From positions 572,202 to 636,201 of the forward strand of contig BCKL01000014.1 in NCBI GenBank assembly GCA_001600635.1: 64,000 nucleotides of DNA. Direction: 5' to 3'. Every line of letters begins with the position of its first letter. The first letter of the stretch is position 1. The notes below the pieces were generated by a model. The model saw only the letters and a program-made list of their open reading frames with translations, was not told where the DNA came from and searched no databases. The stretch is from Leucosporidium creatinivorum. Its lineage: Eukaryota > Basidiomycota > Microbotryomycetes > Leucosporidiales > Leucosporidiaceae. The position numbers and the translations under genes were made by a program. This document shows positions 44,399-55,878 of the stretch, piece after piece.

Positions 44399-46546
44399 CT
44401 AGTCCGAATCGCCCTCGGCTGAGTCGTCGGCCTTCGCCTTACCCTTGCCGCTTCCCTTGCGCTTGTTGGGCTTCTGTTGACTCGCAAGAAGACGTGATGG
44501 TCAGCTTCTGTTTCTGCGAAGCGAAAGTGAAACGCAAGCGCACCTTCACTCCTTCGCCCTTCGCCAAAGCCTTGACGTTCTCGAGGTTCATCTTGTCGAG
44601 GATCTTCTTGCTGAAGACGTCCTCGAGGTCGACATCACGCTGTGGAGGGCAGAAGAGATCAGCGACAGCAGGCCGAATGAAGCCCTGAAAGCCGAACTCA
44701 CCTTGACGAGTTCACCGGCAATCTTCTCGCGGTGGCGGTTGCAGAAGTTCTTAACATCCATGTACTCCCTCTTGGCGGGGCTGACCTTGGCCTTAGCGAG
44801 ATCCTCGACCATTCCCGAGAGCGAGTAGTTGGAGAGCTTCTTCTGGTGGTGACTGCGAGGAGAGCAGGCGCAGGTCAGCTCATCGAGTCTCGCGTTCGAC
44901 CTGGCAAGCTGGGGATGTGGCACTCACTCGACGATGACGTTGAGCTCATCGTCAACCCAAACATCATACTTCTGCCTCTTCTTCTTGGGCTCCTCGACCT
45001 CCTCGCCCCTCGCCTCGGCCTCCTCCTCGCGCTCGAGCTCCTCGTCAATCTCCTTCTCGCGCCTCGTGATCATGTCGTGAAGAGCGAGATAGAAGACGGG
45101 CTTGGTTCCGGTGTAGCCGTCAATAGCGACGAGAGCGTCTGCGAATGGTGGGAGCGCCGAGGTCAGCCTTCGCCGAGGCGTCGAGCCCAGGGAAAGCGAA
45201 CTCACAGACGTAGTTCCAGAACAAGCGGTACCAATCGGGAGCGGTCTTGAAGGGGAGAACGACCATGTACTTGATTAGTTGCTCCTTGCTGATACCGAAC
45301 TTCTGCGCGGATGGGGAGGAGCAGGTCAGCGAGGGTCGAACGGCGGGCCAAAACAACACGCACAATGCAGGCCTTGTCCAACGCCGGGTCGAAGTACTTG
45401 TCACCGACGCGGATGAGGATCTTGTTCTGTTGGTAATGTCCCTTGGCGGCGTTGCCGATGGGATCGCAGAGGGTGGCGAGCGACTTGGAAGCAAGGATGG
45501 CGGCCTTGAACGTAGAGAACGCCTTGTCGCGGTAAGTCCAGTAGGCTGCATAATGGGGAGTGAGCGCGACAGTCTAAGCGTGATGCTGAGCCACGGAGAA
45601 CTCACCGATGACACAGATGAAGACGGCTACGGCAGCTTCCTCGATGTCGATGGCGACGTCGGCGTTGATGAGCTCGACCTTGATAGTCTCGAGGTCGAGG
45701 CCGAGTCCCTGTACAAAGCGGAGTGTAAGTGGCCTCCCCTGCTGAAGAGCAGGCGCAGGATGTACATTGGCCAGGTTCTCGGCAATCGCCTGGATGACAA
45801 TGACCTCAGAATCGCTAAACTTGGTGCTCTTGCCTATTGGGATACAGCAAGAAGGTCAGTTGAGATGTAGAAAAGCGAGTAGGTTAAGCTGACCGAGAGT
45901 TCCACGGCTGTTGAAGAGCAGCGGCTGTCAGCGAGCGAGCGGAGAGAGGTAAAGAGATGAAGCGCTCACTTTTCGACAGCCGTGCTGGGCGCGAAGTCAA
46001 GGGTGCGCACCGAGTGGACGTACTTCCAACTGATCTGATTCGCGTCGCCCTTGCCTGAAGGCTTGAAGAGGCACTTGGCCTTGTAGACGATATCGTGAAG
46101 ACCTGCGAACGAAGGAGAGCGCGACGCGTCAGCTCAGCTCATCGCCGAGTCGAACGAGGCTCTCTACCGTCCTGGTCATCGAGTCACAGAAGCGAAGGAG
46201 GTAGCTCACCGCAAACCTCCTTAAAGCGATCGATTCCTCCCTTGTTCGAAGGCGTGCCGAGCGCGTGAGCGACGAGCGAGGAAGGGAAGACGTCGTCGTT
46301 CGAGATGTCGGCGCCCGTCTTGCAGTCGAAGACGACCACCTTCCCTCCGCCTACGACTCCGCATTTGTGCTTGACCAGCAAGGCCTCGGTACCCACGTCC
46401 TTGACGGCGTTGATGAGAGCCTGAGTAAGGTTGGCTGCGAGACGAGCAGGGAGGAGTGTGGCGGTCAGCGCTCGAGTGAGGGGAGATTCTGTAGTGCAGT
46501 AGCTAGCGAGGCTCTTGAGTCTGTCTAGCTTACGGTGCTCTTTCAT
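44399..46546 (-). CDS. Uncharacterised protein C with basic/acidic tail
   Basis: Not recognised. Start ATG at 46546 with a 13-base first exon (MKEH), joined to PNLTQALINAVKDVGTEALL. The protein continues KHKCGVVGGGKVVVFDCKTG, IDRFKEVCG|LHDIVYKAKCLF, DANQISWKYVHSVRTLDFAP, TKFSDSEVIVIQAIAENLA, AYWTYRDKAFSTFKAAILAS, KFGISKEQLIKYMVVLPFK and DWYRLFWNYV. A charged coiled coil (REKEIDEELEREEEAEARGE) and LSNYSLSGMVEDLAKAKVSP follow. It ends in a Lys-rich then acidic tail (KRKGSGKGKAKADDSAEGDSD), with TAG at 44399-44401. About nine introns. The mixed alpha/beta middle looks globular and hydrophobic-cored, the tail nuclear. It shares a 164-base divergent promoter with the gene at 46711 and lies beside Argonaute. 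Confidence 0.75.
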
Positions 46547-46710
46547 AGTGCTGTAGTGAAGTCGAAGAGAAGTGAGGAGTGAGTGGTAGGAAGTCAAGAG
46601 CTACAGGAGCTGCTCGCTCGATTTCGACTCGCTCGCTTTCGACTTCTGCTCTCTCGTTCGCTTCCTTCTCGCTTCTCGCTAGTTGAACTACAGCCCACTC
46701 AGTGGCTACC
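46547..46710. promoter_or_regulatory. Compact bidirectional promoter
   Basis: Only 164 bases separate the start codons of two divergent uncharacterised genes. Both promoters and leaders must fit here, which favours co-expression of the pair. No TATA box or specific operator was recognised. Confidence 0.55.
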
Positions 46711-48771
46711 ATGGCGCCGACTGCCTCCTCTAAGCTTCAAAAGAGCGCGAAGCAAGACGACAAGGCGAGCAGTAAGGCGACCAAGACGGCTGGAGCAGCT
46801 TCTGCGCCTCGCAACTCTGGTAAGACGGCTATTCAACGCGTCTAGCGCCTTGTACTGACTCCCTAACTCCCATCAAGCTGGCGAGACCTTCCTCGAAGTA
46901 GCCAAGAAGGCTCTAATCGAGCTTGACAAGTACGAGCTCGACGATGAGCTCGTCAGCGATCCTAATTCGGCAGAGGGGGAGGTCGAGGGAGAAGCCAAGA
47001 AGCGTAAGAAGATCAGGCGCGTATGCGAGCAGAGTGTACAGAGCGAGAAAAATGCGAGCAAAGTGGTGAGTCCATCGCCGAGCGGGAAGGCAGAGCCGAG
47101 CGGACCGAGCTGACGCGTCTCTGACAGGTGGAGTGCTACCAGCTGTCCGCCGTCATGATGTACGCCATCTCTGAGGAGGTCCCCGCGTTCAGGTGAGCTG
47201 AGAACAGGCCGGGATAGGAGGAGAGGTGAGGAGAGCTAACCCGCCTCGCAGCGTCGGCGATGAGGGTCTACAACACGATTACGCGGCTTCACCTTCGTGC
47301 GAGCCCGTCATGATGGAGAAGATTGAGATCTCCCTTTCCAACGCCAAGCCCAACTCGCCCGTCTACGACGTCGACGAGCAAACCAAGACCGCCGCCGCCG
47401 CTGGCGAGCTCGACAGTTCGACCGACTACGGACATTTCAAGGGACCTCTTCTCGCTCATGTCTTTGTTCACGCCCTTCTTCGCGCTCCCCACCTGTACAA
47501 GGCCTTTCGCCAGAAGTATGTCCAATTGTGCGCCTGCGCTGAGTGCGCCGAGCTAACCGAGCTATTCTTGCCCCAGGCTCAAGCTCAGCGCCGTCGCCGA
47601 TGCGACCTTCGAGCTCAGATGGGAGGAGGTCACCATCGAGGCTCTCGTCATGGCTGTGACTCTACTTTGTGGCATCTACGGACTCTCGCCTGTACGTTTT
47701 CCATGATTCGCTCGCCGAGGCTCTTGGAGCTGACCGAGCGCAACAGAACGGCATCGATCTCTACATTGGCCAAACGCTTCAGTACTTCAAGAATCGTCAC
47801 AGTGGTCATGGATTTGAGTCGGTCAACTGGAAGGTCGCTTTCCAGAAGGAGGGTGAGTCCTGTTGCGCCGAGCCTCCGCGCTTCTCTCGCTGAGACGGCT
47901 GTCTCTCGCGCAGTCATCCCCTGGAAGGAGTGGAAGAACCTCGTCGTTTTTGTCGCCAACCACGGCGAGAACAGGAGCATGATCATGGCCATCGAGTTTA
48001 TCATGAACGTCGCTACCAAGGCTACCAAGGGCACCAACCTCAACTGCCGGCAGCTCGACCTCGCTTCGGGCTACGAGGCCTACATCGACAAGGCGGGAGT
48101 CGTCAAGGTGTGGCGTTTGATGAGGGACTACGTGACCTACATTGACGAGAACGGCGACCGCGTCCCTGTGAGCTCAGACTAGCCTTCGCCGAAGTCGGCG
48201 CACCTTCGCTCACACGCTGGTCTACTGGCGCGCAGACCGGCAAGAAGCTTCCTCCCCGCGACGACAAGGAGTTCTGGTCTCAACCCGCCCTCAAGGAAAC
48301 CGCGCCTAAGCTCTCGTCTACCTCTTTCCATATGATCATCACCTCGGCCGAGTGGCGCTGGTTCACAAAGGATTTCGACTTTCAGTTCGAGGGATGCCAC
48401 TTCGAAACGGGACATCAGCCCATCAACGCCGTCACCAAGAGGGAAGCCGATCAGCGCATGGTGCGGGCTCACCCAACCTTCAACCTCCCCTCGGCGCGTC
48501 AGCTCGGCATCCGCGAGACGATCAAAGCGCTCAAGGACAGTCAGCCTGAGTTGAGGCAGCTTACCGAGGAGGAGGAGAAGGGTGGTGCTGCTCGTGGAGA
48601 GATGGTGAGGGATGTGATGAAGGAGGAGTGAGCCCGCTCCCATTTCGGCGCTCGGCGTTCGCTCGCTGATTCACATCTCGTCGCAGGCGCAAGAGGAAGA
48701 GGCAAGCGGAGAAGGCTGCTGCGGCTGAGAAGGAGAAGGAGGAGAAGAGCTCGAAGAAGGCTAAGAAGTAG
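46711..48771 (+). CDS. Uncharacterised protein D with Lys-rich tail
   Basis: Not recognised. ATG 46711 (MAPTASSKLQKSAKQDDKAS) opens a Lys/Ser/Ala-rich N-terminus. The globular part follows: AGETFLEVAKKALIELDKYE, a basic AKKRKKIRR patch, VECYQLSAVMMYAISEEVPA, HVFVHALLRAPHLYKAFRQK, VADATFELRWEEVTIEALV, NGIDLYIGQTLQYFKNRHSG, VIPWKEWKNLVVFVANHGEN, MIMAIEFIMNVATKATKGTN and AYIDKAGVVKVWRLMRDYVT. Near the C-terminus is ITSAEWRWFTKDFDFQFEG. The last exons end RKRKRQAEKAAAAEKEKEEK and KKAKK, with TAG at 48769-48771. About nine introns, roughly 480 residues. No membrane segment. The basic ends suggest a nuclear location. Its size, tail type and head-to-head pairing with gene C suggest a functional pair. 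Confidence 0.75.
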
Positions 48772-49144
48772 AGCGACCTGAGCTGCAACAGCTTGCTATC
48801 GACTGAGCTTCTCGCGCCGACATCTTTCTTCGCTGAGAGAGCGAGTGGAGAGTATCGGAGAGCGAGTCTGGTGAGACTAGAAAGTAGCGGTGGGATTGTG
48901 CTGCTGCAGCTGGGAGGCATGAGCAGGCGGGAGCGGCGAGAACGAGCGAAGTGCAAGTGCCGAGCGGGGTCCGCTGAGGTGCTCGGCTTAGACGGCAGCG
49001 AGGCGCGAAAGCTGCAGGCCTTCTCGGTAGGTTCGAGTCGAAAATTAGATGTTGATACGATGATTTTCTAGCTCCAAACTACATCATTAACCCGCCCGCC
49101 AGCGAGCGCGTCTCGGCGTTTCCTTTCCGCTCCAGCTCGTGCGA
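48772..49144. other. Convergent 3' intergenic spacer
   Basis: 373 bases between the ends of gene D and the cupin gene. Nothing else recognised. Confidence 0.4.
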
Positions 49145-49972
49145 TTAGATGACGCCCCATGCCTTGGCGCCAACAAAAAAGCCGACTCCTACATTGGGGG
49201 AAGAAAACGTGATGGTGTCTCCCTTCTCTGTGTAGTAGCGAAGCGAGAAGGAAGAGAAGAGAATAGGCTCGGTCAGCGCCTGTCGGTTTGGAGAAGCAGT
49301 CCAGCTCCTGTGCATGCTGCAAAAAAGTGACCACACTAGTGCGAACTGCTGCAGTGCTCTACTCCTCACGAATGGCACGCCGGAGCTCGAGTGGGAGAGC
49401 AAGGCCGAAGCTCGGCGAAGGGACTCACGGAAGTAGAATACGTCTCCAGGAAGGCCGACGTAGCTGTTGGTTCCGTCGGAGATGTGGAACTCTCCCTCAA
49501 CGATGATCTTCATCTCGTGGTAGCTGTAGGTGTAGGTGAGGGTGTCTCCCTTCTCCTGGCGGTAGAAGCCGGCGGTGATGGGGTGCTCCTTGTCAATGTC
49601 GCCGCTGCAAAGGTGAGAGGAGTGCCGATAAGGTTAGCTACACGTCCGAATGGACCCTAAGATCTCCCACAAAAGCGCCAGACGCCGAAACCAGCCAGCT
49701 CGGCTTCGGCGCCTTATCTTAACGACTATAGGACTCACGAGGTGACGAGATCGGAAAGGAACGAGTTGTTGGCCTCGGGGGTGGTGATGAGGGTCACTAA
49801 TGGTAGCAAGAACAGTGTCAGCGAGCGTTCTCGGCGCTATCGGACGATAAGAAGGGCGACTCACTGTTCTTGGCAAAGGTGGACTGAGCCTTCTCGTGGT
49901 AGACTGTGAGATGGGAGTGCTGTTAGTAGAGATAGTGAAGGCAGCCACGAGCCAAGACTTACCAATGGGCAT
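49145..49972 (-). CDS. Small cupin protein (EutQ-like)
   Basis: Single-domain cupin of about 115 residues. Start ATG at 49972 (MPIVYHEKAQSTFAKN). Exons continue MTLITTPEANNSFLSDLVT, SGDIDKEHPITAGFYRQEKG, DTLTYTYSYHEMKIIVEGEF, HISDGTNSYVGLPGDVFYF and KGDTITFSSPNVGVGFFVG, ending KAWGVI with TAA at 49145-49147. The beta-barrel pattern is clear: YHEMKIIVEGEF (cupin motif 1 with His and Glu) and PGDVFYF...GDTITF (motif 2). It resembles EutQ-type small cupins found as stand-alone genes in fungi. Metal and substrate are unknown. About four introns. Confidence 0.75.
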
Positions 49973-50495
49973 GATGGGCGAGGTTCTGAAGTGTGAGGCT
50001 GAAGTTGAGGGGAACGGTGAAGGCTGGGCTAGAGAGCAAGAGCAGGTGAAGCAGGCGAGGTAGAGACGAAGACGAGGAAGTGAGAAGTAGGAAAGAGAGC
50101 AGGGAAGAGAGGTTGGACGCGCTCTTAACGAGGATTACCCCGCGACTTCCCAGCCGCCAGATAGCGACCTTCGATCAGCCCTCGCTGATAGCGGCTCCCT
50201 ATTACCCGCTTACCCTCATCGGAGACGAGAAATTGCACTCCAGCGTTGTCGACCCCAGCGAGAGTGCAGTGGCCGCGGTAGGAAGCTCGGCGGCAGAGAA
50301 AAGGAGCGTCGCCGAAAGTGCACGTGACTTGAGGGGGAGCAGCGGCTGCAAAGGGCGAAGTTGATACGAAGCAAGGGAGCGCGAAAGAGCCGAGACCAAT
50401 TATGTAGAGGATCAGCGAAACGTAGTCGAGGGAACACAGTCGAAGTGAAAGTGTCCTCCACCGTCCCAGCGTCTCTTTTCCTTTGACCACTCGCT
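49973..50495. promoter_or_regulatory. Divergent promoter region, cupin and SWIM genes
   Basis: 523 bases between two divergent start codons. No coding feature or recognised site. Confidence 0.4.
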
Positions 50496-51873
50496 ATGAA
50501 CCAGCTTCGACCTTACCCGTTGATCACCAAGCGACCAGCGGAGGTCACCGAACGTCTACAACGTCGTCCATGCGGTCGGAGTAACATGTTAGAGCGTACA
50601 CAGACGGAGAAAGGCGAGCGATTCGAGGTCAGCGGCCAGGGAGAGGTGGGTTGCGCCTCGTGTACTCTTTTAGACGTCAGCTGACAGCTCAAGACCTACA
50701 GAACTACATCTTCGACATCTGCGCCTCGCCCAGCTGCTCTTGTCCCGACGCGATAGTCCCCTGCAAGGTGCGCTGAGCTCGTCGCGTCTCGCTTCTCGCG
50801 ACTAAAGCTGATCCTCGACGTGTTCTACAGCACATGGTGAGCAGTGGAGCATTACTGATGATCGTGAGATCATAGCTGACTCCCTCCCGATGCAGCTCTT
50901 CGTCTACATCGACATTCTCGGCCTCAACGAGTCAGACGCGCTCACCTGGCAAACCAGGCTGATGCCTGCCGACCTCGCCCGCATGGGCATTCGACCAGCC
51001 GGTGCTCAGGCATCTGCTGGAATCCTCCAGCCTGCCACACCAGCCAAACGCATCATCATCGACCTCACCTCGTCCGAATCGCCTTCGCCGAGGAAACGGT
51101 CTCGCGCCACAATACACGTAGAGCTCACTACGGAAGGCTTGGACGATGCCGCTGTTCGCAACGTCCTACTCTCCGCCCTCAACAAGCACCCCACGACTCG
51201 TCAGCTCATCGACAAGCTTAGACCGACGGCGCTAGACGGTATTTCGGCGATGGCGTCGAGGACGGTTCTGCTCGAGATTGCTGGGAAGCACGACGATGTA
51301 CTACAAGAGATCGGAGCCATCCGGGCGCAGGATAACGCAGAGGTCCAGACGTTCAGCCATGTCTATTACAAGATCCAGAGCAAGCTCAACTCTCTGGAAA
51401 ACGTCAGCAAGTACGCCGTGCGGAGCAGCGTGGACGATGTGGGTCTTGACAGCTTCACCTGTTCTTCTTGAACTGACCCGTTACTCGCCTACCAGGTCCT
51501 TGGTCCCGTCGAGGAGGAGATCCAAGGAATCGCCGACGAGCTCACCCGCTACAGCCACCCGACCTCTATGCACAACGCCCTCGCCGCCCTCTCGGACATC
51601 GCGCATATCAGCTGCTCGTACTACGTCGAGCAGGCAATGGAGGAGAATGGTGGCTGGCTGGGCGCGGTCGAGATGAGCGCACTCTCGGTGCTTCAGCTGA
51701 TGGGAGGGGAGGAGAAGGCGAAAGCCGTTGAGGGGATGGAGAGCCTCAGGAGTGCTTTGCGGGACTCAAATGTCGGGGAGTTGGAGAGTTACATCCATGA
51801 CTGGGAGACGAATCCGACGAGCGACGAGTCGGATCCGGAGGGGGGAGATTCGGGGGAGGGCGAGGAGTTGTAA
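50496..51873 (+). CDS. SWIM zinc-finger protein with SUMO-interacting-like motif
   Basis: Start ATG at 50496 (MNQLRPYPLITKRPAEVTE). Exons: 50496-50648 ending SGQGE, a second with NYIFDICASPSCSCPDAIVP ending CK, a 6-base exon (50831-50836, His-Met), then LFVYIDILGLNESDALTW onward. Joined, the zinc site is CSC...PCKH (C-X-C-Xn-C-X-H), the SWIM signature. It is embedded in the usual context: ERTQTEKGERFEV before it and LPxDLARM-like MPADLARMGIRP after it, as in ZSWIM2/MEX-type proteins, but no RING is visible. Further on is IIIDLTSSESPSP, a good SUMO-interacting motif with acidic/phospho flank, followed by basic RKRSR. The C-terminal half is helical (LLSALNKHPTTRQLIDKLRP; LGPVEEEIQGIADELTRY). 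The protein ends in an acidic tail, GDSGEGEEL. Likely nuclear. Confidence 0.75.
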
Positions 51874-52217
51874 GGCTGTTGTGTAGTCGCGGTTGGCTCG
51901 TGTACACTCTTACTGTTGTTGCGCCCAGAGCTTCCGAGCGGCCCGGCCTCAGGATCGCAAAGCGAAAGGCGGCCGAGCAGCCTTCGCCGAATCGCCGAGC
52001 TCGAGCTTCTAGCTTTGCAACTCATGTGCGCCGCGCTGTGATGCTTCAGCTCAGCCGATACTTCTGATCTGCTCTCTCGCTCGACGTAATCAAGTGCAGC
52101 GAGCCTCCTCTTCCGCACTGACCCCCCCTCCGCTTGGACCGACGAGGCCTGACCTCCTGCGCCGTCGCTCTGCTCTCGTTTGCCTCTCGCCACTCATTCG
52201 CTTCTCGCTGCAGCATT
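51874..52217. other. Intergenic, 344 bases
   Basis: Between the SWIM gene and the next plus-strand gene; should hold that gene's promoter. Nothing else recognised. Confidence 0.4.
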
Positions 52218-53863
52218 ATGGAGCAGCAACACGAAGCTGCACCAATGCAGCTACCTCCTTCACCCCAACTCGGCTCCCCCTTCCCCTTCGCCTCTCCTCC
52301 TCGCGCTTCGTCCCCTTCTGAACAACATCCGGATCTCCTCGCCCAACAACGACCAGGGATGCTCGGACACACTCGACGAAGCAGGAGCGAGTCGGCCATT
52401 ATGCTCGGCGCGCGGAGGGAAGCAGGAAGAGCGAGAGCTGGGACGGAGGCGGCTGCTGAGCGTCAGGCCGCGTCCTTCGCTAGAGGGTGCGAGCGGGAGG
52501 CGGAGGAGAATGAGTTGCAGCAGAGTAGGAAGAGAAGGCCGTCGGATGTAGATGAGGAGGGCAAGAATGAGAGGGAGCAGGAGGCGGCGAGGATCTTGGC
52601 GACGGGGTTGAGTCCGAGGTCGGTGAGGCCTACCTCTGCGGTGCGTGGGGATAGTGGTGGATCGAGCGAGGAAGATGTCAAGCCGAGGGTGTTGGAGGTG
52701 GATCACTCCCCCGAAGACGAGGCGAGGAGCTTGATGAGGAGGTATACCGTCGCTTCGCCGAGTCCGCTGAGGAAGAGGGCCAAGGTCGATGACGATGGAG
52801 CGATGGGAGTGAGCATGTTATCGAGCCCGTTGAGGTATGGTGGTGGTGACGAAGCTCGCTCTGTGGTCCCAAGCGTGAGCTGACGTGTCTTTCGGTTCTC
52901 GGCGTTCGCTTGCGCTGATCTTGACGTTTCTTCTCGACACGATAGCACGCAGCACAGCCACCGCCTACAATTATCAATCCCACCACATCTCCTCGACCTC
53001 TCTTCTTCTCGCCTACCTCCCATGCAGCGCGCCTCTCCGGCTCCTCCCGTCTCGGCTCGGCGGCGCGCTCGAGCAGGGACTCTCCTCCAGTCCCCGCCTC
53101 CTCCACTACCGCACTCGCTCCTCCTATTTTACTACATGACGATACCTCCACCTTTACTCCCCGTCCGCTCCAATTCGACCCTCTCCCGCCTATGCGAACC
53201 TCCCGCCGCCTAACTCCTCAACCAGCCTACGTCGCCGCTCCCATCCCCATTTCTTCTACCTCAAGCAAGACGCAGCCTACACCTCAGGTTATCCGCCGAC
53301 CGACCCTCCCGCCCGGTCATCCCCACCCACTCCACTCCCCTCCCTCGGCGTCTCTCCTACCGAATCTCAAAACCCTCCTCGCTTCCTACCACCTCCTTCC
53401 CGCGGGATCGCTCTCACTCCTGGAGGAACTGGTCGAAGAAGGGATGCAGCAGCTCAGCGGAGCGAGGAGGGGGGAGAGCGCTATTGCTGAAGCGGTGAGG
53501 ATGGGGAGGGAGAGGAAGCAGGTTGGGGTGGATGTAGTGGAGAGGATGAAGGAGGAGAAGAAGGTGAGGAGGAGGGCTACCGCTGCGAAGGCTAGGGCGG
53601 AGGGGAAAGCAGGGGTGGTGGTGAAGGGGAGTGCGGAGGCTGGGGGAGCGCCGAGCGCAGCGAAGGAGGCGAGACCGCCGCCGATTGCGCTGGAGGATTA
53701 TAATCGGCCGATGTCGATGGAGGAAGCTGTGGAGCAGACGAGGAGGGAAATGGATGTACCGGAGACGAAGAGGAGGACGGTGAAGGAGGAGTTTGAGACG
53801 AGCGATGTGAGGGCGGTGAAGAAGGGGAAGGGGAAGACGACGGCGAGGAGGGGTGGAGCATAG
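52218..53863 (+). CDS. Hypothetical Ser/Pro-rich protein
   Basis: Two exons. ATG 52218 (MEQQHEAAPMQLPPSPQLG), donor at 52874 (CCAAGC|gtgagc), acceptor cacgatag at about 52948, stop TAG at 53861-53863; about 520 residues. The N-terminal exon is disordered, with several SP sites and two bipartite basic patches (SRKRRPSDVDEEGKNERE, SPLRKRAKVDDD) typical of nuclear signals. The second exon is Pro/Ser-rich and then becomes helical (LPNLKTLLASYHLLPAGSLS, LLEELVEEGMQQL) with a long Arg/Lys/Ala coiled stretch. The tail is basic (KKGKGKTTARRGGA). The SP sites and basic patches suggest a nuclear kinase substrate, but no family was recognised. Confidence 0.65.
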
Positions 53864-54051
53864 ATGTGTAGATTTAGAGAGGTACATGAAGCGCTTATAA
53901 GATATGTTGCGAGCACGGACTGGAGCCAATTCTTCTCGCTGCGATCGCCGAAAATGTGCGCCGAGCCGCTCGCTACTCTCTGCCTCCCGCCCTTCACCGT
54001 CTCCAGCAAGTCGTTATCACGCCAACATTACATCCTCTTTTCTCCTACTCC

Positions 54052-55702
54052 CTAGTAATACCCTCCCTGCCCCTGGAACCCTTGCTGCTGCCCTCCGTAC
54101 CCTCCTCCCTGAGGCTGCTGACCTGGCCATCCCGTCTGCTGAGGCTGCATCATCCCCTGCTGTCCCTGTCCCATCCCATACCCCGTCTGCTGCGGTGCGA
54201 ACCCCTGCTGCTGTCCAAACCCTCCCGCTCCTCCATATCCCGTCGGCTGGCTCTGCAGCCCTGCTCCTCCTGCTCCGCCATAGCCCGTCTGTTGCGGTTG
54301 CTGATACCCGCTCATAATCCCTCCTTTCCGCTGCTCCTCCCACGCTCTTTGGTGATACGCTCCGCCGAGTTGTTCGGGGGAGAGGGAGGGAGGGTATTCC
54401 GGAAGGGAGGAGAGACCGGCGTTGAGGGCTTCGCGCACGCGGGCTTTGCTGTGTGGCGGTTATAGAGTGGTGCGCAATAAGCGATGGGCGGTGAGTGGTT
54501 TAAGGGAGGATGGGAGGAGAAGAGCGAGAGGACGAGTCAGCTCGGCGCTCGGTCGGGAGGCTGATAGAGCGAAGGGAGACGAAGGAGAGGAAACGTACGA
54601 TGCGGGATCGGTACTGTGTCGCCAGCCGTCCTTGACCTCGGCGAGCTGCATCTTGGCAGCGTGGATTGAGTCTGATCAGGAGCGAGGCAGATGGGAGGGA
54701 CCGCGGAGGTGAGACGAGACGAGGCGAGACGAGTGCGACGAGAGGATGGGAGAGGTCGTGATGCATGGAAAAAAGGGTGGAGGTGGTGTAGCGGGTAGGT
54801 CAGCCTCGACTTCGGCGATCGGAAGAGCAGCCGCTGGCGAAGGATCACCAGCTCCGAACTCACCGATGTAGTTGTCCGCCTCTTTCCTCAATGCTTCGAC
54901 GCTTGTTGGATCTGCTCCTTGGTTTCCAACAGACTGGACCGCCGATTTGCGAGACTCCCACGCTTCTCGGAGCGCCTGTCGCGAGCAGCGAGGTCAGCGA
55001 GCGCTCTTGCCGGCCGCGGGTGCAGATCAGCGAGCAGCACTCACATCCACTCGACCGAGCAATTGCTTCCACTGTAGCGGAACATCGTCAGCTCTTGCAT
55101 TGGACCCTCCGCGTGAGCTGGCGCCAAGCGCTCCCATTCTCCGGCGAACTCACACAGTACTCGTCCCAGCCCATCAACTGCTGCTTATTATCCATGACAA
55201 ACTGCCTCGGGTGGGTCTGCGTCTGCTGCGTCCCCGCCAGAGCAGCAGGCAGCGGCCGTCCAGCCGAGCCCGAAGCGCCTCCTCCTCCGCCGGCCTGCTG
55301 TTGCTGGTGGAGCGAGCCGAGGTTGGCGTATGGGTCTAGATCGGATACAGAGAAGAACTGCTGTTGTTGCTGTTGTTGCTGAGGGTACTGCTGCTGTTGC
55401 TGGTAAGGTGCAGGCGAGTAGGATTGCTGTTGAGGCTGAGGAGCGAATGACGACGACGAGGGCCCGCCGTAGCCGGTTTGCTGAGGCTGTTGGTAGGGAG
55501 GTTGGTAGCCTGTCTGCTGAGGTTGTTGGTATGTAGGCTGTTGGTACTGCTGCTGTTGAGGTGCAGCGTATTGCTGCTGTTGAGGCTGCTGCTGGTTCTG
55601 AGCGAGAGCAGGGTCGCCCGAGAGGTCGGGGTACTTGGAAGCTGTAGCTTGTAGTGAAGACTGCGGTGAAGGGGCGAAGGGGTTGTTGGTTCTGCTGGTC
55701 AT
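54052..55702 (-). CDS. Glutamine-rich protein with QQTGYG repeats
   Basis: Start ATG at 55702 (MTSRTNNPFAPSPQSSLQA), stop TAG at 54052-54054; about 430 residues. The first exon is Q-rich with repeated PQQTGY units. A compact helical core follows: HPRQFVMDNKQQLMGWDEYC, WKQLLGRVD, ALREAWESRKSAVQSVGNQ, PTSVEALRKEADNYIG, IHAAKMQLAEVKDGWRHSTD and KARVREALNAGLSSLPEYPP. The last exon returns to QQTGYG repeats and ends GQGGYY. Such repeats occur in fungal endocytic and actin-patch proteins (Scd5, Pan1 and epsin types). That is a compositional hint only. The helical core was not recognised. Five introns. It shares a 176-base divergent promoter (55703-55878) with TOP2. Confidence 0.7.
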
Positions 55703-55878
55703 CGTATGAGCGAGTTGTAGGACGATAGGACGAGGTAGAAGGCAACCCTGATTCTCTCCCACTTCTCTCCCTTTCTCGACCTTGCCGTTTCTAAGTCCTC
55801 CCCCTCTCTCTCCTTCGTTCAACTCGTCTCTTCTCTCGCCAACTCGTTTCTGCAGGGAATCAGCTCGTCTCACCCAGG

